Positions 34,995 to 45,772 of a DNA stretch of 64,000 bases are shown here, one piece after another. Numbering within the stretch: position 1 is the stretch's first letter; every line of letters starts with the position of its first letter. Under the pieces are notes generated by a model. The model made no database searches, was not told the origin of the DNA, and saw only the letters and a list, made by a program, of their open reading frames with translations. Position numbers and translations under genes: made by a program. Origin of the DNA: Apiotrichum sp. Y4204 (taxonomy: Eukaryota > Basidiomycota > Tremellomycetes > Trichosporonales > Trichosporonaceae); assembly GCA_025531455.1 (NCBI GenBank), contig JAMYHL010000017.1, forward strand, positions 806,001 to 870,000. Reading direction: 5' to 3'.

Positions 34995-35375
34995 GTGTAG
35001 GTTGCGGTGTGGGGTGTGAGGGTGGAGGACATAGTGGTTATACCTGCCGGCAGCGTAATGTAACTTGTTTACCATGCTTATGATGCGTTTACCTTGGTCC
35101 TGGGCTTGATACAGCTGCTGAAAGAGTACCCCGCACAATAAGGATAGTAGGAAAGGAGCTAAAGGAGAACATCGCGGACGAGAGAGACGCGCGGAGACGC
35201 GATGTTGCCATTTCCGAAGGACTGATAGACCCTGCTCGAACGCATCTTTTGAGAAACAAACAAATCCTCCTTGTTAAACCGCTCAGTTCCATCTGCCCTC
35301 TTTCTCGTCTAGTCTCATTCTTGTTCTCTTCCCATTCCCATACTCATTTTCCTCAAATCTCTACCATCCTTCTCC
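34995..35375. other. Intergenic, no gene seen
   Basis: 381 nt between the YcsF-like gene and the F-box-like pseudogene. Nothing recognised. Confidence 0.6.
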
Positions 35376-35562
35376 ATGCCCGGACCGAAAGCACATCGGC
35401 ATCCAAACCAACAAACCACGATTCTCGACCTTCCATCCGAGCTGCGCCCGGCGCTCACTTTCGCACAGACGGCCCACATCCTGCTCCTCGCGTCTGAGAG
35501 GATGCCGAGCCCCGCGCGCGTCGGGTGCCGCGACCTCTAGCCTTGCAGAACACGGAATTGTT
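35376..35562 (+). pseudogene. Disabled copy of the C-terminal F-box-like module of the 35855 gene
   Basis: An open frame from ATG 35376 (54 codons, TAG at 35538-35540) reads ILDLPSELRPAL, then LLLASERMPSPARVGCRDL. The intact neighbour has ILDLPSELRGMI, then LRLARDNIPSPP and ACDVWLAENGLVW. The match continues past the stop in the next frame, where 35542-35562 codes LAEHGIV against LAENGLV. A TAG therefore sits where the parent has TGG (Trp), with one extra base just after it. About ten residues are also missing inside the copy. It may be transcribed but cannot make the full module. A short expressed protein is the alternative. Confidence 0.6.
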
Positions 35563-35854
35563 CCACGCTGTCCCTGCTACTCTTGACAGAATCTGAACAT
35601 GTCAGGCTCTTGGGGGGTATACGGCGTACTGGATCTCAGAGTTCCACCTGGTCATTCAAGTCCCACTCACGTGATGTTGGCGAGACAACGCGACGACGCG
35701 TTGACAGGACGGCAAGTTGCGCGCCAACGTGCAACCGTGCTGATTGACAACGCTTCGCATGGCCACAGGAACCAAATAAAACGGCATCAGCCCGTTTCGG
35801 GCCACGCCCGCTTTTTGCATTTGTACTCTTTCCCAACTCCACACACCCGCAGCC

Positions 35855-37266
35855 ATGTCCTCGTCAAAGTGGAGTCAGCTGACTACGGGTCTGCTTACTA
35901 CTGAGACGAGCGAGAACGGCGGTGAGTGCGGGGGAGTCGCTGGATACAGCTGACAGCAGAGGCGGACAGCGATGACGGCGCGTGGGCGCCAGACAGTGAC
36001 ACGGACGAGGGGTCGAGCAGCGAGGAGGATACGCCGGGTATGGCTGAGACTGTGGATGATCAACAATTGCTGCCCAGCACCGGACCCGTTGCCATAGGCT
36101 ACGACGAGGCAAGAATCGTTATGGTGGTGGCGCCGGCTCTGCCAAGCGACGCGCTGCGCGGCACTGCGGCGGAGGTGCTGGCGCGATATGATGCGGCTTG
36201 CACCGCCATCGAAGAGGCCGTGACGGCGGCAAGGATCCCGGGGCTGTATCTTTCGACGCTCGCGTACAGCACAATCGTTGGACGAGGCGTGGGCATGCGC
36301 CTACCAGTGGTGGGTAGATCAACGGCGGGTCATGAACGTACTGTATGGACGCTGATGGTATCACAGGACGAATTTATAGAGCCCGAAGACGCGATTGTCA
36401 TCTTCCGCCCCTTGATTGAATGCTTGAATACGTTGACACTTGCGTTCATCGGCTTCGACGTCGGATATGAGGAGAACGTGAATGAGCTTCTCCCCTGGAC
36501 CGCTGTCCTCGGCACGGAGTTGTTGGACAGTATACAGCAGCCGAGCCTTCTTTCTCTCGATATGGGGCGCCGTCTTTTGGGAGAGGAGCCGTCGGATGAA
36601 ACGGTCGCCGCTGGCCTCAAGGCGCTGCTTGACTCTGACCGTTGCCCACGTCTCATGCGCGTCACTCTTCCGGCTTGGACTCGGCCCTCGTACGGTCCCT
36701 TCTGGGGCGCTCTTCTCTCCTCTTGTGACAACACGTCTCTGCTCTCGCTGTGCATTCACGCTAATCGGAGCGGCACGGAAGACATGCTCTTCCCGATCGA
36801 GCAGATGTCATGGTGTAAGTGTCACCAGGTACGGCGCGTGGGCGGCAAGTGGTCCCCGAACTGGCCGGAAAAGTGGCGGCGACCACTCCTGCGCAACCGC
36901 TTCCTGCGGTATGTAACCCAGCGCTCCGTGTTCAGCGTTCTTGTCCCCGCCCGCATCCTGCTCCATGCCCGGCCGTTGGGCGAAGCTCCTCCAACCGCCC
37001 GCAACATTCTCGACTTGCCGAGCGAGCTGCGGGGTATGATTGCGCTGCATGCTGCCCCGCTGTGGGCACTCACGAGCACTCAGCGCACCACCGTTCTCCG
37101 CCTCGCGCGCGACAATATCCCCTCCCCACCAGATCACGGCAACGCGTGCGATGTCTGGCTCGCGGAGAACGGCCTCGTCTGGGACCGCGGCGCCGCGCTC
37201 GGCGAAGAAATGTATGATGCCCACGGAAAGCCGTGGCACAAGACTGGCCGGCTGAAGGATTTGTAA
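35855..37266 (+). CDS. Unknown 457-aa protein with C-terminal F-box-like LPSELR module
   Basis: Two exons, 35855-35921 and 35960-37266. The acceptor is a CAGCAG-type NAG pair, so 35957 is an equally in-frame exon start. An acidic N-terminus (EADSDDGAWAPDSDTDEGSSSEED) leads to a leucine-rich middle with LRR-like spacing (IECLNTLTLAFIGFDV, SLLSLDMGRRLL, NTSLLSLCIHAN). Near residue 371 comes ARNILDLPSELRGMIALHA, which resembles an F-box start, although F-boxes usually lie at the N-terminus. The end reads CDVWLAENGLVWDRG. The F-box reading would imply a role in SCF-type ubiquitin ligases, but I rate that as weak. A disabled partial copy lies directly upstream. Confidence 0.75.
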
Positions 37267-37406
37267 TATATGTACGTGTGTTGTATCCCGCACGCCGCGG
37301 ACGGGGCTGGCCACGGGCTCGGAACTCAGAGCTGCATGATGGCGGCCCTGTACGGCCCGTCGACACTAATTAGACTACTCCCTACCCCCCGCAGCTCACT
37401 CGCACC

Positions 37407-37679
37407 TCACTCGGGCGCATCGGCAAGGTCGGCCTTGCGCGCCTTGGCCTTGCCGGCAGTCTCGACGGGGGCGGAGGCCTGGCGCTGCCCCTGTTGCTTG
37501 CGGGAGGGCCTCCACTCGGGCATCGCGGGCGGAGCGTCCGCGGCTGGTGTCAGCGTGTACTACGGCGCACGGACTGTACCTTTCGACTCGTTGTTCGGGT
37601 CCTTCTTGGAGTCGTTGCTCGAGTCCTTCTTCGAGTTCTTCTGCGGGTCCTTCTTCGAGTCCTTGGTGATACCGGGCAT
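37407..37679 (-). CDS. Small Lys/Asp-rich protein (78 aa)
   Basis: Two exons on the minus strand, 37679-37580 and 37543-37407, are separated by a 36-nt intron ending GACACCAG. The product starts MPGITKDSKKDPQKNSKKD and repeats the unit KKDP/SN three times. Exon 2 reads MPEWRPSRKQQGQ and ends KAKARKADLADAPE. There are no cysteines or hydrophobic segments, so it should be soluble and disordered. A TATA box 51 nt upstream and the clean intron make this a real gene despite its size. I do not recognise a family. It converges on the 35855 gene 140 bp away. Confidence 0.7.
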
Positions 37680-38163
37680 GGTGAGGGCTGGGGACTGTGA
37701 GCTGAGAGGACGCGCGGGGGCTGGCTACATATATACCATGCTTGCTCGTCTCGATTCTCATGAGCGCCGCTCAGTGTGAGCCTTTGGGCCACTCCCCGCA
37801 TCCGTTCCCACTGTTATCTCGACTTGATGATTATGGATGATAGGGGCATGCATTGCGTTGGGGATTGGGCGCTCTCCAGGGCGTATAGTGTCACCACTAC
37901 CAACCGTCCGACGAGGACGACATACGATGCGACACACGGCCTCTTCGCACAGGACGCCCACTCGTCATGCCACAACAACCATGTCTACTGTAGCCCCCGC
38001 TGCGTCCACATTCCTTCCAGACTCACACATAGCATTAAGACTTGGAGTTGTTTGTGTTGCACACTCGTTGACCAGGTCACTGATCAAGCACGTCTCTCGT
38101 TCCAACCGTCGCGAGGAGACGACTCACTCCCCTGCATCACCGCTCCATCCTCCTCACATCTTA
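37680..38163. other. Divergent promoter region
   Basis: 484 nt between the leftward 78-aa gene and small-family member B. Apart from the TATA box, nothing was recognised. Confidence 0.6.
37730..37735 (-). promoter_or_regulatory. TATA box (TATATA) of the 78-aa gene
   Basis: It lies about 51 nt before the ATG at 37679 on the minus strand. Confidence 0.6.
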
Positions 38164-38524
38164 ATGCCGCCGCACGAAGCCCCCGCCGACGCGCGTGAGG
38201 CCCTCGCCCTCCTCCAGCCATACATCCACCGCTCCGAGTTTCCGCACCTGTGCACATTCTGCGCGGGCGGCAACACGCTCCCCGGCGCCGCCGGGCCGAC
38301 TACCACTCGGGAAGTGGCGTATCTCGTCGTTGCGGTGCTCAACCACCCGGACCGTACAGTCGAGGACATGTATGCCGCGCGCACGCTGGGTCTCTTCTTT
38401 CTCGTCGAGTGAGTATTCCTGATTACGGGCTGCGGGGCTGACTGCGAGGCAACACTATCCGTCTATCGGGGTCGAGAAGATGTTCCGCGATAGCATGATC
38501 CGCATCGAGCGCGGGCAGGTGTGA
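38164..38524 (+). CDS. Small unknown protein, member B of a three-member family
   Basis: Exon 1 (38164-38408) codes MPPHEAPADAREALALLQP, then SEFPHLCTFC, GPTTTREVAYLVVAVLNHP and ARTLGLFFLV. The unspliced frame ends at TGA 38410-38412, inside the donor GTGAGT. Splicing 38409-38448 (40 nt, GGCTGACTGCGAG) into 38449-38524 gives 106 aa, with a tail reading QHYPSIGVEKMFRDSMIRI. The tail has good protein character, which supports the intron. It is in tandem with member C. Function unknown; the chain looks helical and soluble. Confidence 0.65.
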
Positions 38525-38862
38525 GGACCATTGGAGGGGATGTACTGTGCTCCTTGCTCGTTTTCGCATGCATACTCTGTTACTCCCATGTTGCTCGTCG
38601 GACCACAATACAATACACAATGGGCGTCGGGTTGCGCTAAAGGGGGCGCTCTCGGAACCATGCGCTGGGAACACTCTGCCTTGAGACACATGCTGAATGA
38701 CGACGGGGCGCTGAACAATGCACCCCAGATGCCCAAGACCCCAGACCCCAGACCCCAGACAATGATATTCCGACGCAGGTGCTGGGCTCAGCACAGGTCA
38801 TGTCTGAGTATAAGAACACCCATCTGCTGATCTACTCCGCGCCCCGACCCACCCACTGCACC
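38525..38862. other. Spacer between small-family members B and C
   Basis: 338 nt with the TATA-like box of member C at 38809-38814 and a short (ccccaga)n-type run at about 38735-38760. Confidence 0.6.
38809..38814 (+). promoter_or_regulatory. TATA-like box (TATAAG) of small-family member C
   Basis: It lies 54 nt before the ATG at 38863. Confidence 0.45.
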
Positions 38863-39153
38863 ATGCGCTTCGAAGCCGGCCTCGCACACCTCGAGACGCT
38901 CGTCTCATACATCTCCCTCGCCGAGTTTCCGCGCCTCCACGAGTTTATCCGAAGCTCGCACTTTGAGCTCATTGTCGGCCCGCACACCCTCCGCGAGATC
39001 GATTACCTCACCCTCGGCGTGATCCGGCACGCGGGGCGGAGCGAGGAGGAGCTCGCGGCTGCGGCGGCCTTGAGGGAGCACTTTTACCTGGGGTAAGTTG
39101 GGAAGGGGAGGGGTTGCTGATGGGCTAGCAAGAACTCGTTTGGGGTGTATTAG
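38863..39153 (+). CDS. Small unknown protein, member C of a three-member family
   Basis: Exon 1 (38863-39092) codes MRFEAGLAHLETLVSYISL, then AEFPRLHEFI, VGPHTLREIDYLTLGVIRH and RSEEELAAAAALREHFYLG. The unspliced frame ends at TAA 39094-39096, inside the donor GTAAGT. Splicing 39093-39128 (36 nt, branch CTGAT, acceptor CTAG) into 39129-39153 gives 84 aa ending KNSFGVY. This is the clearest member: EFPRL, GPHTLREIDYL and a terminal FYL match the other two. No function is known to me. With B it forms a tandem pair about 10 kb from member A. Confidence 0.65.
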
Positions 39154-40274
39154 TCGAAGCACTGGGCGACAGACAAGACGTCCTACGGCTTTCCGTCCGA
39201 ACTTCCGAGCTCGTGTCGAACAATGCCGCGGGCCACATGACTTCTCGGACGCCATCCAAGCCACGTACCCCATATAGCATGGCGAGCAAGCGTGTCACAC
39301 CGATGCAACTGTACAGTTACTAAACGGGGCTCAAATTGGGTCGGGAGGGAACTCGCGGGTTGCGTCTGCGGCGGTTAAGTGGCGCCTTCCAAGGGCACCC
39401 CAGCAGTCAGTTCCGTGCAATCTTGCGCTGGTGGATGTCAGTCTGCGAGATAACGGCTGCGGGGGGGGACGTGATACCGGGACTGAGAGATAGTGGCTGA
39501 TTCAGTGCAAGTTGAGGTCATCAAGATAGGCATCTTGGGCATAAAGAAAGAGAACCGAAGCCATCTCTTGCGATCGTGCCGGCGGAGCAGGGTCTCCACT
39601 GCAACCGCCACCTCGACTCAACCGTCACGGCGACTCCGTGACCGACTCCAGCAGGCCCTCAGCAGATACGCGCCGGACCGGGTCTAGCCCACCGTTCTCG
39701 CCATATCTCACCCTCCTATCGCCATGCCCACACGGCAGCTACTTCCGCGACTGTCCGGAGAAAACACAGTTAGCGTGCGTTGGTGATAAGATAGGAGCGA
39801 TAGGCTCCAATTGGGAGTGGGCAGAATCAGCACGGGCAGTGTGGGAGATAGTGCGACGAGTGGCACGAGTGGTGGAGTGCGTGCCGGATGCCGGGATGCC
39901 GAACGGCCCTCGCCGCTGCGCTTCCGTCGCCAGTGCTGAGAGTTGTGGGGATACACTCCCAGGGCCCGGCGAGGAGACCCCATGTGGCCCGCGCCGACTG
40001 CCCCGGGCTACGCCGTCACGAGGTGGGAGACCCCAGGATGGACGGGAGACCCTCGAGGTCAGGAGGTTCAGGAAGTTGATGCCGGCTGTGGGGGGGGTCG
40101 CTAATTGCATGCATGGTTGGGCAAAATGGCGCAGGTAGCGAGGGGACCGAAGAACAAGAGTGGGTGATTGGGGGCACAATTCATGGCAACGAGCAACTCG
40201 ATCCTCTGTTCCCACAACGATCTCATGAGCTCAGAGTTTGGTCTGGAACAGTGTGGCGTTTGCAACCCTGCATT

Positions 40275-40298
40275 GCATGTGCATGTGCATGTGCATGT
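40275..40298. repeat. Hexanucleotide microsatellite (GCATGT)4
   Basis: Four perfect copies in tandem, intergenic. Confidence 0.9.
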
Positions 40299-40629
40299 AG
40301 CCTGTACACATGGCCGGGCAATGGGGCTCTGCTGCAGTACCCGATCGGCTATGCTCGGGCAGTGAATGGGAGTAGAGTTCAGCGCGCGGTATGCGGGGAG
40401 AGGGGCTGAAGAAAGAACAGAACAGAACGTTTCGATGTCCGGGTATCGCAACAGAACAACACGAGAATAGAGAGATAGCGGATCTGTGTGCGAGCAGAGG
40501 AGGCGGATAAGGACTTTTTCTGGGAGAGATGCGCGCAGTGGTTGGTCGAAGAGAGTGAAGAGAGATGTCGTCCTTGTGCTTCACGGGGTTGCCGTCCTTG
40601 GACAGTAATCTCTCGGTAGCGACAAAGAA

Positions 40630-40645
40630 AGAGAGAGAGAGAGAG
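40630..40645. repeat. (AG)8 microsatellite
   Basis: An alternating AG run in the upstream region of the second Zn2Cys6 gene. Confidence 0.85.
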
Positions 40646-41023
40646 GATTGTGTCTGAGCTGCTCAGCTGACCTCGAGCACTCCCATTCTATTGCTGTCCA
40701 TCTCCATCTATCATCAGTCTCTCACCCCTCGACATCCTCGTCTCTTCTTATTATCAAACGTGCCACACTCCCCTTCGCATAACGGCCGTCGCTTGCTGCT
40801 CTTTCATTTTTATCCAACCATTATCCGCTTGCCGACCACTCCACACTCCACACTTTCCCATTCTCGGCGCCCCACTGCCCCCCTTGCTGCCATCTGTCTG
40901 TCTCGCCTCTCGTCTCTCGTCTTGTTCTGTCGGCGAAACTCTCCTTGACCGTCCGCGGCCGCCGTCCACTCCCACCTTCGCTCTGTCGCTGCCTAGGCAC
41001 GCCGCTCGCTGCTCGCCGTGACC

Positions 41024-44000
41024 ATGGCCGCCGAGCCCTCGCCGCGGCACGAGTCGCGTGAGTACACATTCCCAAGACGTGTTCTCACCCCAGACATCTC
41101 CCCACTCTCGTTCGGCCTCCTCGACTCACCGCTGTTTCCCTCCCACTCGCCCTCCTCCCTCCTCGCGTCATGGCACACACCCTCGCCCGCGACTTCGACG
41201 CCCGCGCCGCCGTCATCCCTCTCCACTCAGCCAGTCGTGTCCCCCGCCAGCTCGGCGGGCATTGCCGTGCCCTCGCCACCAACACACTCGCAGCACTCAG
41301 CCCAGCCACATGCTAGTCACCCCACACAAGTCCCCCAGCACTCCCACAACGCAGACGACAGTACATCGCAGACCCAGCCCTCGCCGCCCGCCGGGCCGAG
41401 CTCGAGCTCTACCACCGCGGGTTCCACGCCGTCGACGGGCGCAATCCGCCGCCCCCGCGCACGCAAGCAGCGCTACTCGCGCTCGCGCACCGGATGCCTC
41501 ACATGCCGCGCACGCAAGGTCAAGTGCGACGAAAAGCACCCCGTGTGCACGCGGTGTCTGGACCTCGAGATTGAGGTGAGTAGATCCGGAAGACAGAGGC
41601 GGTCAGGCGAGGCGGGTCTCGGGGCGCAGTGGGGCAGGCGGGGCACTGCGGGGTACCTCACCTCGCGAGCACGCACAGATGGTAGCCGAGCGCTCGCCGG
41701 GCTCCCGCCGCCCCGTCGCTGGGGCTTGCACTCGGCGGGCACTTGCGTGCTTGCCACTGCTTCTAGAACAAATCAGGTGCGCCGCTCGAGGATATGATTG
41801 TGTGCGCCGCCGGCGCCACCGATTGCAGCCCTGGTTAGCTTGCGTACTGCCTGGAAAGAATGCGCACTCGAGGACCCGAGACCTTGAGTCTGTTTGTTGC
41901 CGCGGCATGCATCTCGCATTCCTCACTCGTCTCATTTCGCTTGCAGTTGCTAACCGCCAGTGCCAGTGGCTCGACCCCGCGTTTCTCGCATACAAACCCC
42001 GCCGGCGGACCGAGGACGATGCGGCAGCAGCGAGTGGCCCCGCCGGGTCGGGATCGGGGTCGGCATCGGCGACAGGGACGCGGACAGGGCCCGCGAGCAT
42101 GGCGCCAAGTACAAGCGGCAGCGTTAACCGGACAGCAAGCGCAAGCACCAGCAGCAGCACCGCTCGCCCCCCTATCCCCATGGGCATTCCCATTGGTGTG
42201 GGCGGCGTGGGCGTTGGCGTGAACGGCACGCTCGCGCGCGTCCCCATGCCCCAGCATCCGGAGCCTCAGTCCATGGGGCCGTATCTCGCCTCGCGGGTGC
42301 GTGCACCGGGAACCACGCCGGTGCTGACCGCTGCGCCGGCGCCGCAGCCCTCACTGGCGCGGCGGATGACGGGGACGTCTACGGCGTCAGTTTCAGCAGC
42401 ACCAGTGTCACCCGCATCGTCAAAGTGCTCCGAGGACCGCTGGTCTGGCCTCGACGCCTTCTTCCTCGGCGGGTTCTCGCTCCCTGGTGTCGGCCTTGTG
42501 GCTGGTAGCTCCTCGGCGGCAGCGGCCGCTGCGACTGTCTCGGCGTCGGTCTCCGCCTCGGCGACAACTGGCACCAGCCTGCCCGTGACAGACACTGTGT
42601 TCAATCCCGTTGCACTGCTCCACTCGCTTGCACGGCATCCGATCCCCGGCTCGTCGACGTCGCCAGTCGCGAACCCGGCAACGATCACGGCCGTGGAGGA
42701 GGGCGACAAGGGGGAGAGCACCCCGCCAAAACCCGCAGGAGCCGCGCTTCCCCAGCAGCCGAGCCCGAAGATGTGTCTGGAAGGCTCGACGCTGGCCCGC
42801 CGGCGGCGCTCTGCGAACCGCAAGCCAGCGTTCACTCTCGACTTTATCCCGTCCACGTTCGACGCCGGCGCACTATCCCTATCCTCCCCACTGACAGTTA
42901 CACTCGACCCGCTCGCCGCCGCGTTCCCGTCCGCAGCGTCCCGCCGCCTCTTCCATCACTTCTTCAGCCTCACGTCCTCAATCGTCATCGCCATGTCGCA
43001 CACGTCCGGCGGGTCGCGTAAGAACAAGAACCCGGTGCTGAACGTCGCGCTCCCGCTGATCGTGCACGACACCGAGTCGCCTGCGCGGGCGGCGTTCCGT
43101 CTCGGAATCCTCTCCCTTGCATCCGGGCACTTGCACCACCAGTATCTCGACAACGGGGCGGGCGGGAGCGACGATGCGCTCGAGCTGTTGGCCGAGACGC
43201 GGCGCGCGCGGAGGCACGCCGACGCGCAAATGATGCTCTCCCTCACGCGCCAGGGGGACGCCGAGCTCGACCTCGTGCTTGCCACCTGCATGATGTTGAA
43301 GACGCGCGACGTCGTCCTCTCGGACAAGGGGTGGCGACGCAACCTCGAGTTTGCGCTGCGGCTCATCCTCCAGCGCGGCGGCGCGGGCACACTGCTGAAT
43401 GCCGACCCGCAGAACTTTGCGCGCCGCTTCGTGATCGAGCAAGTGGCGACGACGGACGTATTCTCGACGTTCACGACCGGCGCGGAGCCCATGCTCCTCG
43501 GGCACGGCGCCGATTGGTGGCTCCAGCACGACCGGAGCGCCCAGTCCGAGTGGCAGTGGGAGTCGTACGAGCACCAGTTTGGCATTTCGCGCGGCATGGC
43601 CGAGTTGGTTGGCAAGTGCCGTGTAATCGCGTACCGCAAAGCACGGGTGCTGGAGAGTGTCGTCGTTGCGCGCGGGAACAGTACTTCGCCAGGAAGCGAC
43701 CTCCAGTTTGACCTGGATATGGACCTCGACGTCGACCCCGATCTCACAGGCATAGCAGCTGCGATTGACGACGAAGCCTGGGCACTGCTCGACACGCTTG
43801 GCGCGTGGTCACTCGCACAGCAGGGCGTGCCGGGGCACACGCGCGTGCTCCTCGGCGATTCGGCATACCGCTACGCGATGGTGGTCATGCTGCTTCACGA
43901 GGTGCTTGGCGTAGATGCGGGCGACGAGCGCGTGCAGTCCGCTGTGCGCTGCGTGCTCGAGCTCGTGGCGGAGATCTCGATGGAGCCAGTCATGCTCGTC

Positions 44001-44269
44001 TGGCCGCTGCTCATTGCCGGCGCGCGCGCAGTCGGGCCGGACCGGACATGGGTCAGCACGCTGTTCGACATTTTCCGCAAGGACCACTGCATGGATCTGA
44101 TGACTGCTGTGAGTTGGGCAAAGCGCGAGAGATGCACGGATACGGATACTGATACTGACGACAGCAAACGCTGCTTGCCGAGCAGTGGCGGCGCATCGAC
44201 GCGGGCACGGGATTCACGCCGTGGCCACAGCTCATGCGCGAGATGGATCTCGAGGTCTTGTTGATTTGA
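41024..44269 (+). CDS. Zn2Cys6 fungal transcription factor (Fungal_trans_2-like)
   Basis: Exons 41024-41575, 41961-44108 and 44165-44269 give 934 aa. An extra 36-nt intron at 41058-41093 (GTGAGT to CCCCAG, a multiple of three without a stop) may be removed, giving 922 aa. A long Ser/Pro/Thr-rich N-terminus leads to the zinc cluster RTGCLTCRARKVKC, then VCTRCLDLEIE. Five of the six cysteines are in exon 1. The sixth (CQWLDPAF) follows a 385-nt intron. A low-complexity Ala/Ser/Pro linker is followed by a helical region (RRLFHHFFSLTSSIVIAM) typical of the second class of fungal regulatory domains. It should be a nuclear DNA-binding regulator with unknown targets. The ATG has a strong ACCATGG context. 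Confidence 0.9.
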
Positions 44270-44543
44270 GCCGAGTGAAGATGAAGAGGAGGGAGGTTGG
44301 GACATCTTTGTTGGTCGTGTACAGTAGCAGTTAGCCGCCGCCAGGGAGCCTGTTGACATCCATATTCTTCCATTCTGTCTGTACCACCAATGCACTGATT
44401 GCAAGCCGGAGCGAGCCGGGGTGAGTGGCGAGGCGCGGATGACCGGATGACAAGGTCAGTATCAGTCAGCAATACGTAGCAAGATGCCTGCCAATATCCC
44501 ATGCGCACAACGCAATGCTGCATGCTACATGCTCATGCTGCAT

Positions 44544-45465
44544 CTATCGCCGGCCATACACCTCCCTCGCGCGCGTCTCAAACGCCTCGACCATCTTATC
44601 CGCGACCTTGGGAAACACGGCCTGCGACGCAATGCGGTGCATGGGGTTGGCGAACGCGAACACGAGGTCAATGCTCAGCAGTGTCGGCCCCGCCGCTGGT
44701 TCCCCCGCACGCGCCGGCGTCGTCGGCTTGAACGACCATGTCGTGTTGAGCGTCTTGAAGAGCGGAGACGACTTTGCCGCCGTTGCCTGATTGTCAGCCC
44801 TTTCAGTAAGAGCCAACCCCCAACCTCCCACTCCTCTACCCCCCGCCGCACTCACCGAAACACTCTCAAAAGGCGTTCCCACAACTTTGGAGATATACCG
44901 CTCCTCGAGCCCGCCAAACCCGACAGCAAGCTCGGCATGCACCGTAAACGGCTGCGTGCCGGGCCGCCACGCGTGTGCCGGGCGGCCCTCCCCATCAAGG
45001 ACCGTGCTTGCGGTGCAGAACGGGAGAAAGTACGAGTACGCCGGCACGTCGGATACCAGCTCGTACAGCTGCGCCGGGGTGTATCTGCCGTCAGCCTGTG
45101 GGGGTTTCGCTTCGCCGCGGGCGGCCGGGCGGCGCTCGGCGCTTGGCGCTCGGGGGATGGGGGTTGTTCTGCGCCCTACGGCCCCTCCGCCCCGTCCGCT
45201 ATACTCACGGCATGACCTTGCGCGCGGAGAAGCGCTGCGCCTCGCCGTCCGCCTGTGGGAGGTTTGCGAGTTTCGAGATGTCGGGGAGGGAGAAGAATGA
45301 GCGGCGGGAAGCGGAGACGGCGAGGGGCGGGGTACGGGAGTTGGGGCTGGCGAGGGGGCGGGAGGGGAGTGTTGCCAGGCTGCGTATGCTGCGTATGCTT
45401 CTTGCGTTTGCGCGCGGGGCTGCTGCCGATGCGAGGCGCGAGGGGCCGGCGAGGAGGGGACGCAT
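44544..45465 (-). CDS. COQ10: COQ10-like coenzyme Q-binding START-domain protein
   Basis: Three exons on the minus strand, 45465-45209, 45084-44856 and 44786-44544, give 242 aa. The first 60 residues are Arg/Ala/Ser/Pro-rich and nearly free of acids (RPLASPNSRTPPLAVSASRR), a mitochondrial leader. The body has YTPAQLYELVSDVPAYSYFL, PFCTASTV, HAELAVGFGGLEERYISKV and LLSIDLVFAFANPMHRIAS, the strand-helix order of the COQ10 family. Members bind ubiquinone in the mitochondrial inner membrane and are needed for efficient respiration. Its 3' end is 275 bp from that of the Zn2Cys6 gene (convergent). Confidence 0.92.
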
Positions 45466-45772
45466 GCTGGTGGAAGTGGATGATGGGGAGGATGGAAAGA
45501 GGGATGGATAATGATGGGAGAGAAAAAAAGCAATGGCGGCGACCGGGTGGCTCTTCGACTCGGGAAATGGTGCGGCAGAAATGGCATGGTCAGGGGCGGT
45601 ATTCGCCGACGGGCAGCAGACCACATCCGATGGCGAGCACCTCGTTGCACACTGCACTCTACACACAGCGCACAGCACTCTACTCACGACAGACACAATG
45701 CATGCACTCCCTCTGCTATGTATGCCGGATACATCATTACTCATCACGTCCGTCCGTCCGTCTACATGACCC

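Larger units (their letters stand above)
39154..41023. other. 1.9-kb intergenic stretch with microsatellites
   Basis: Promoter side of the second Zn2Cys6 gene, with a CT-rich stretch before its ATG. It holds (GCATGT)4 and an (AG)8 run. No gene recognised. Confidence 0.55.

Noticed and set aside
39638..40138. A 166-codon open frame in the gap before the second Zn2Cys6 gene
   Set aside because: No motif and no conserved-looking composition. It overlaps equally open frames on the other strand.
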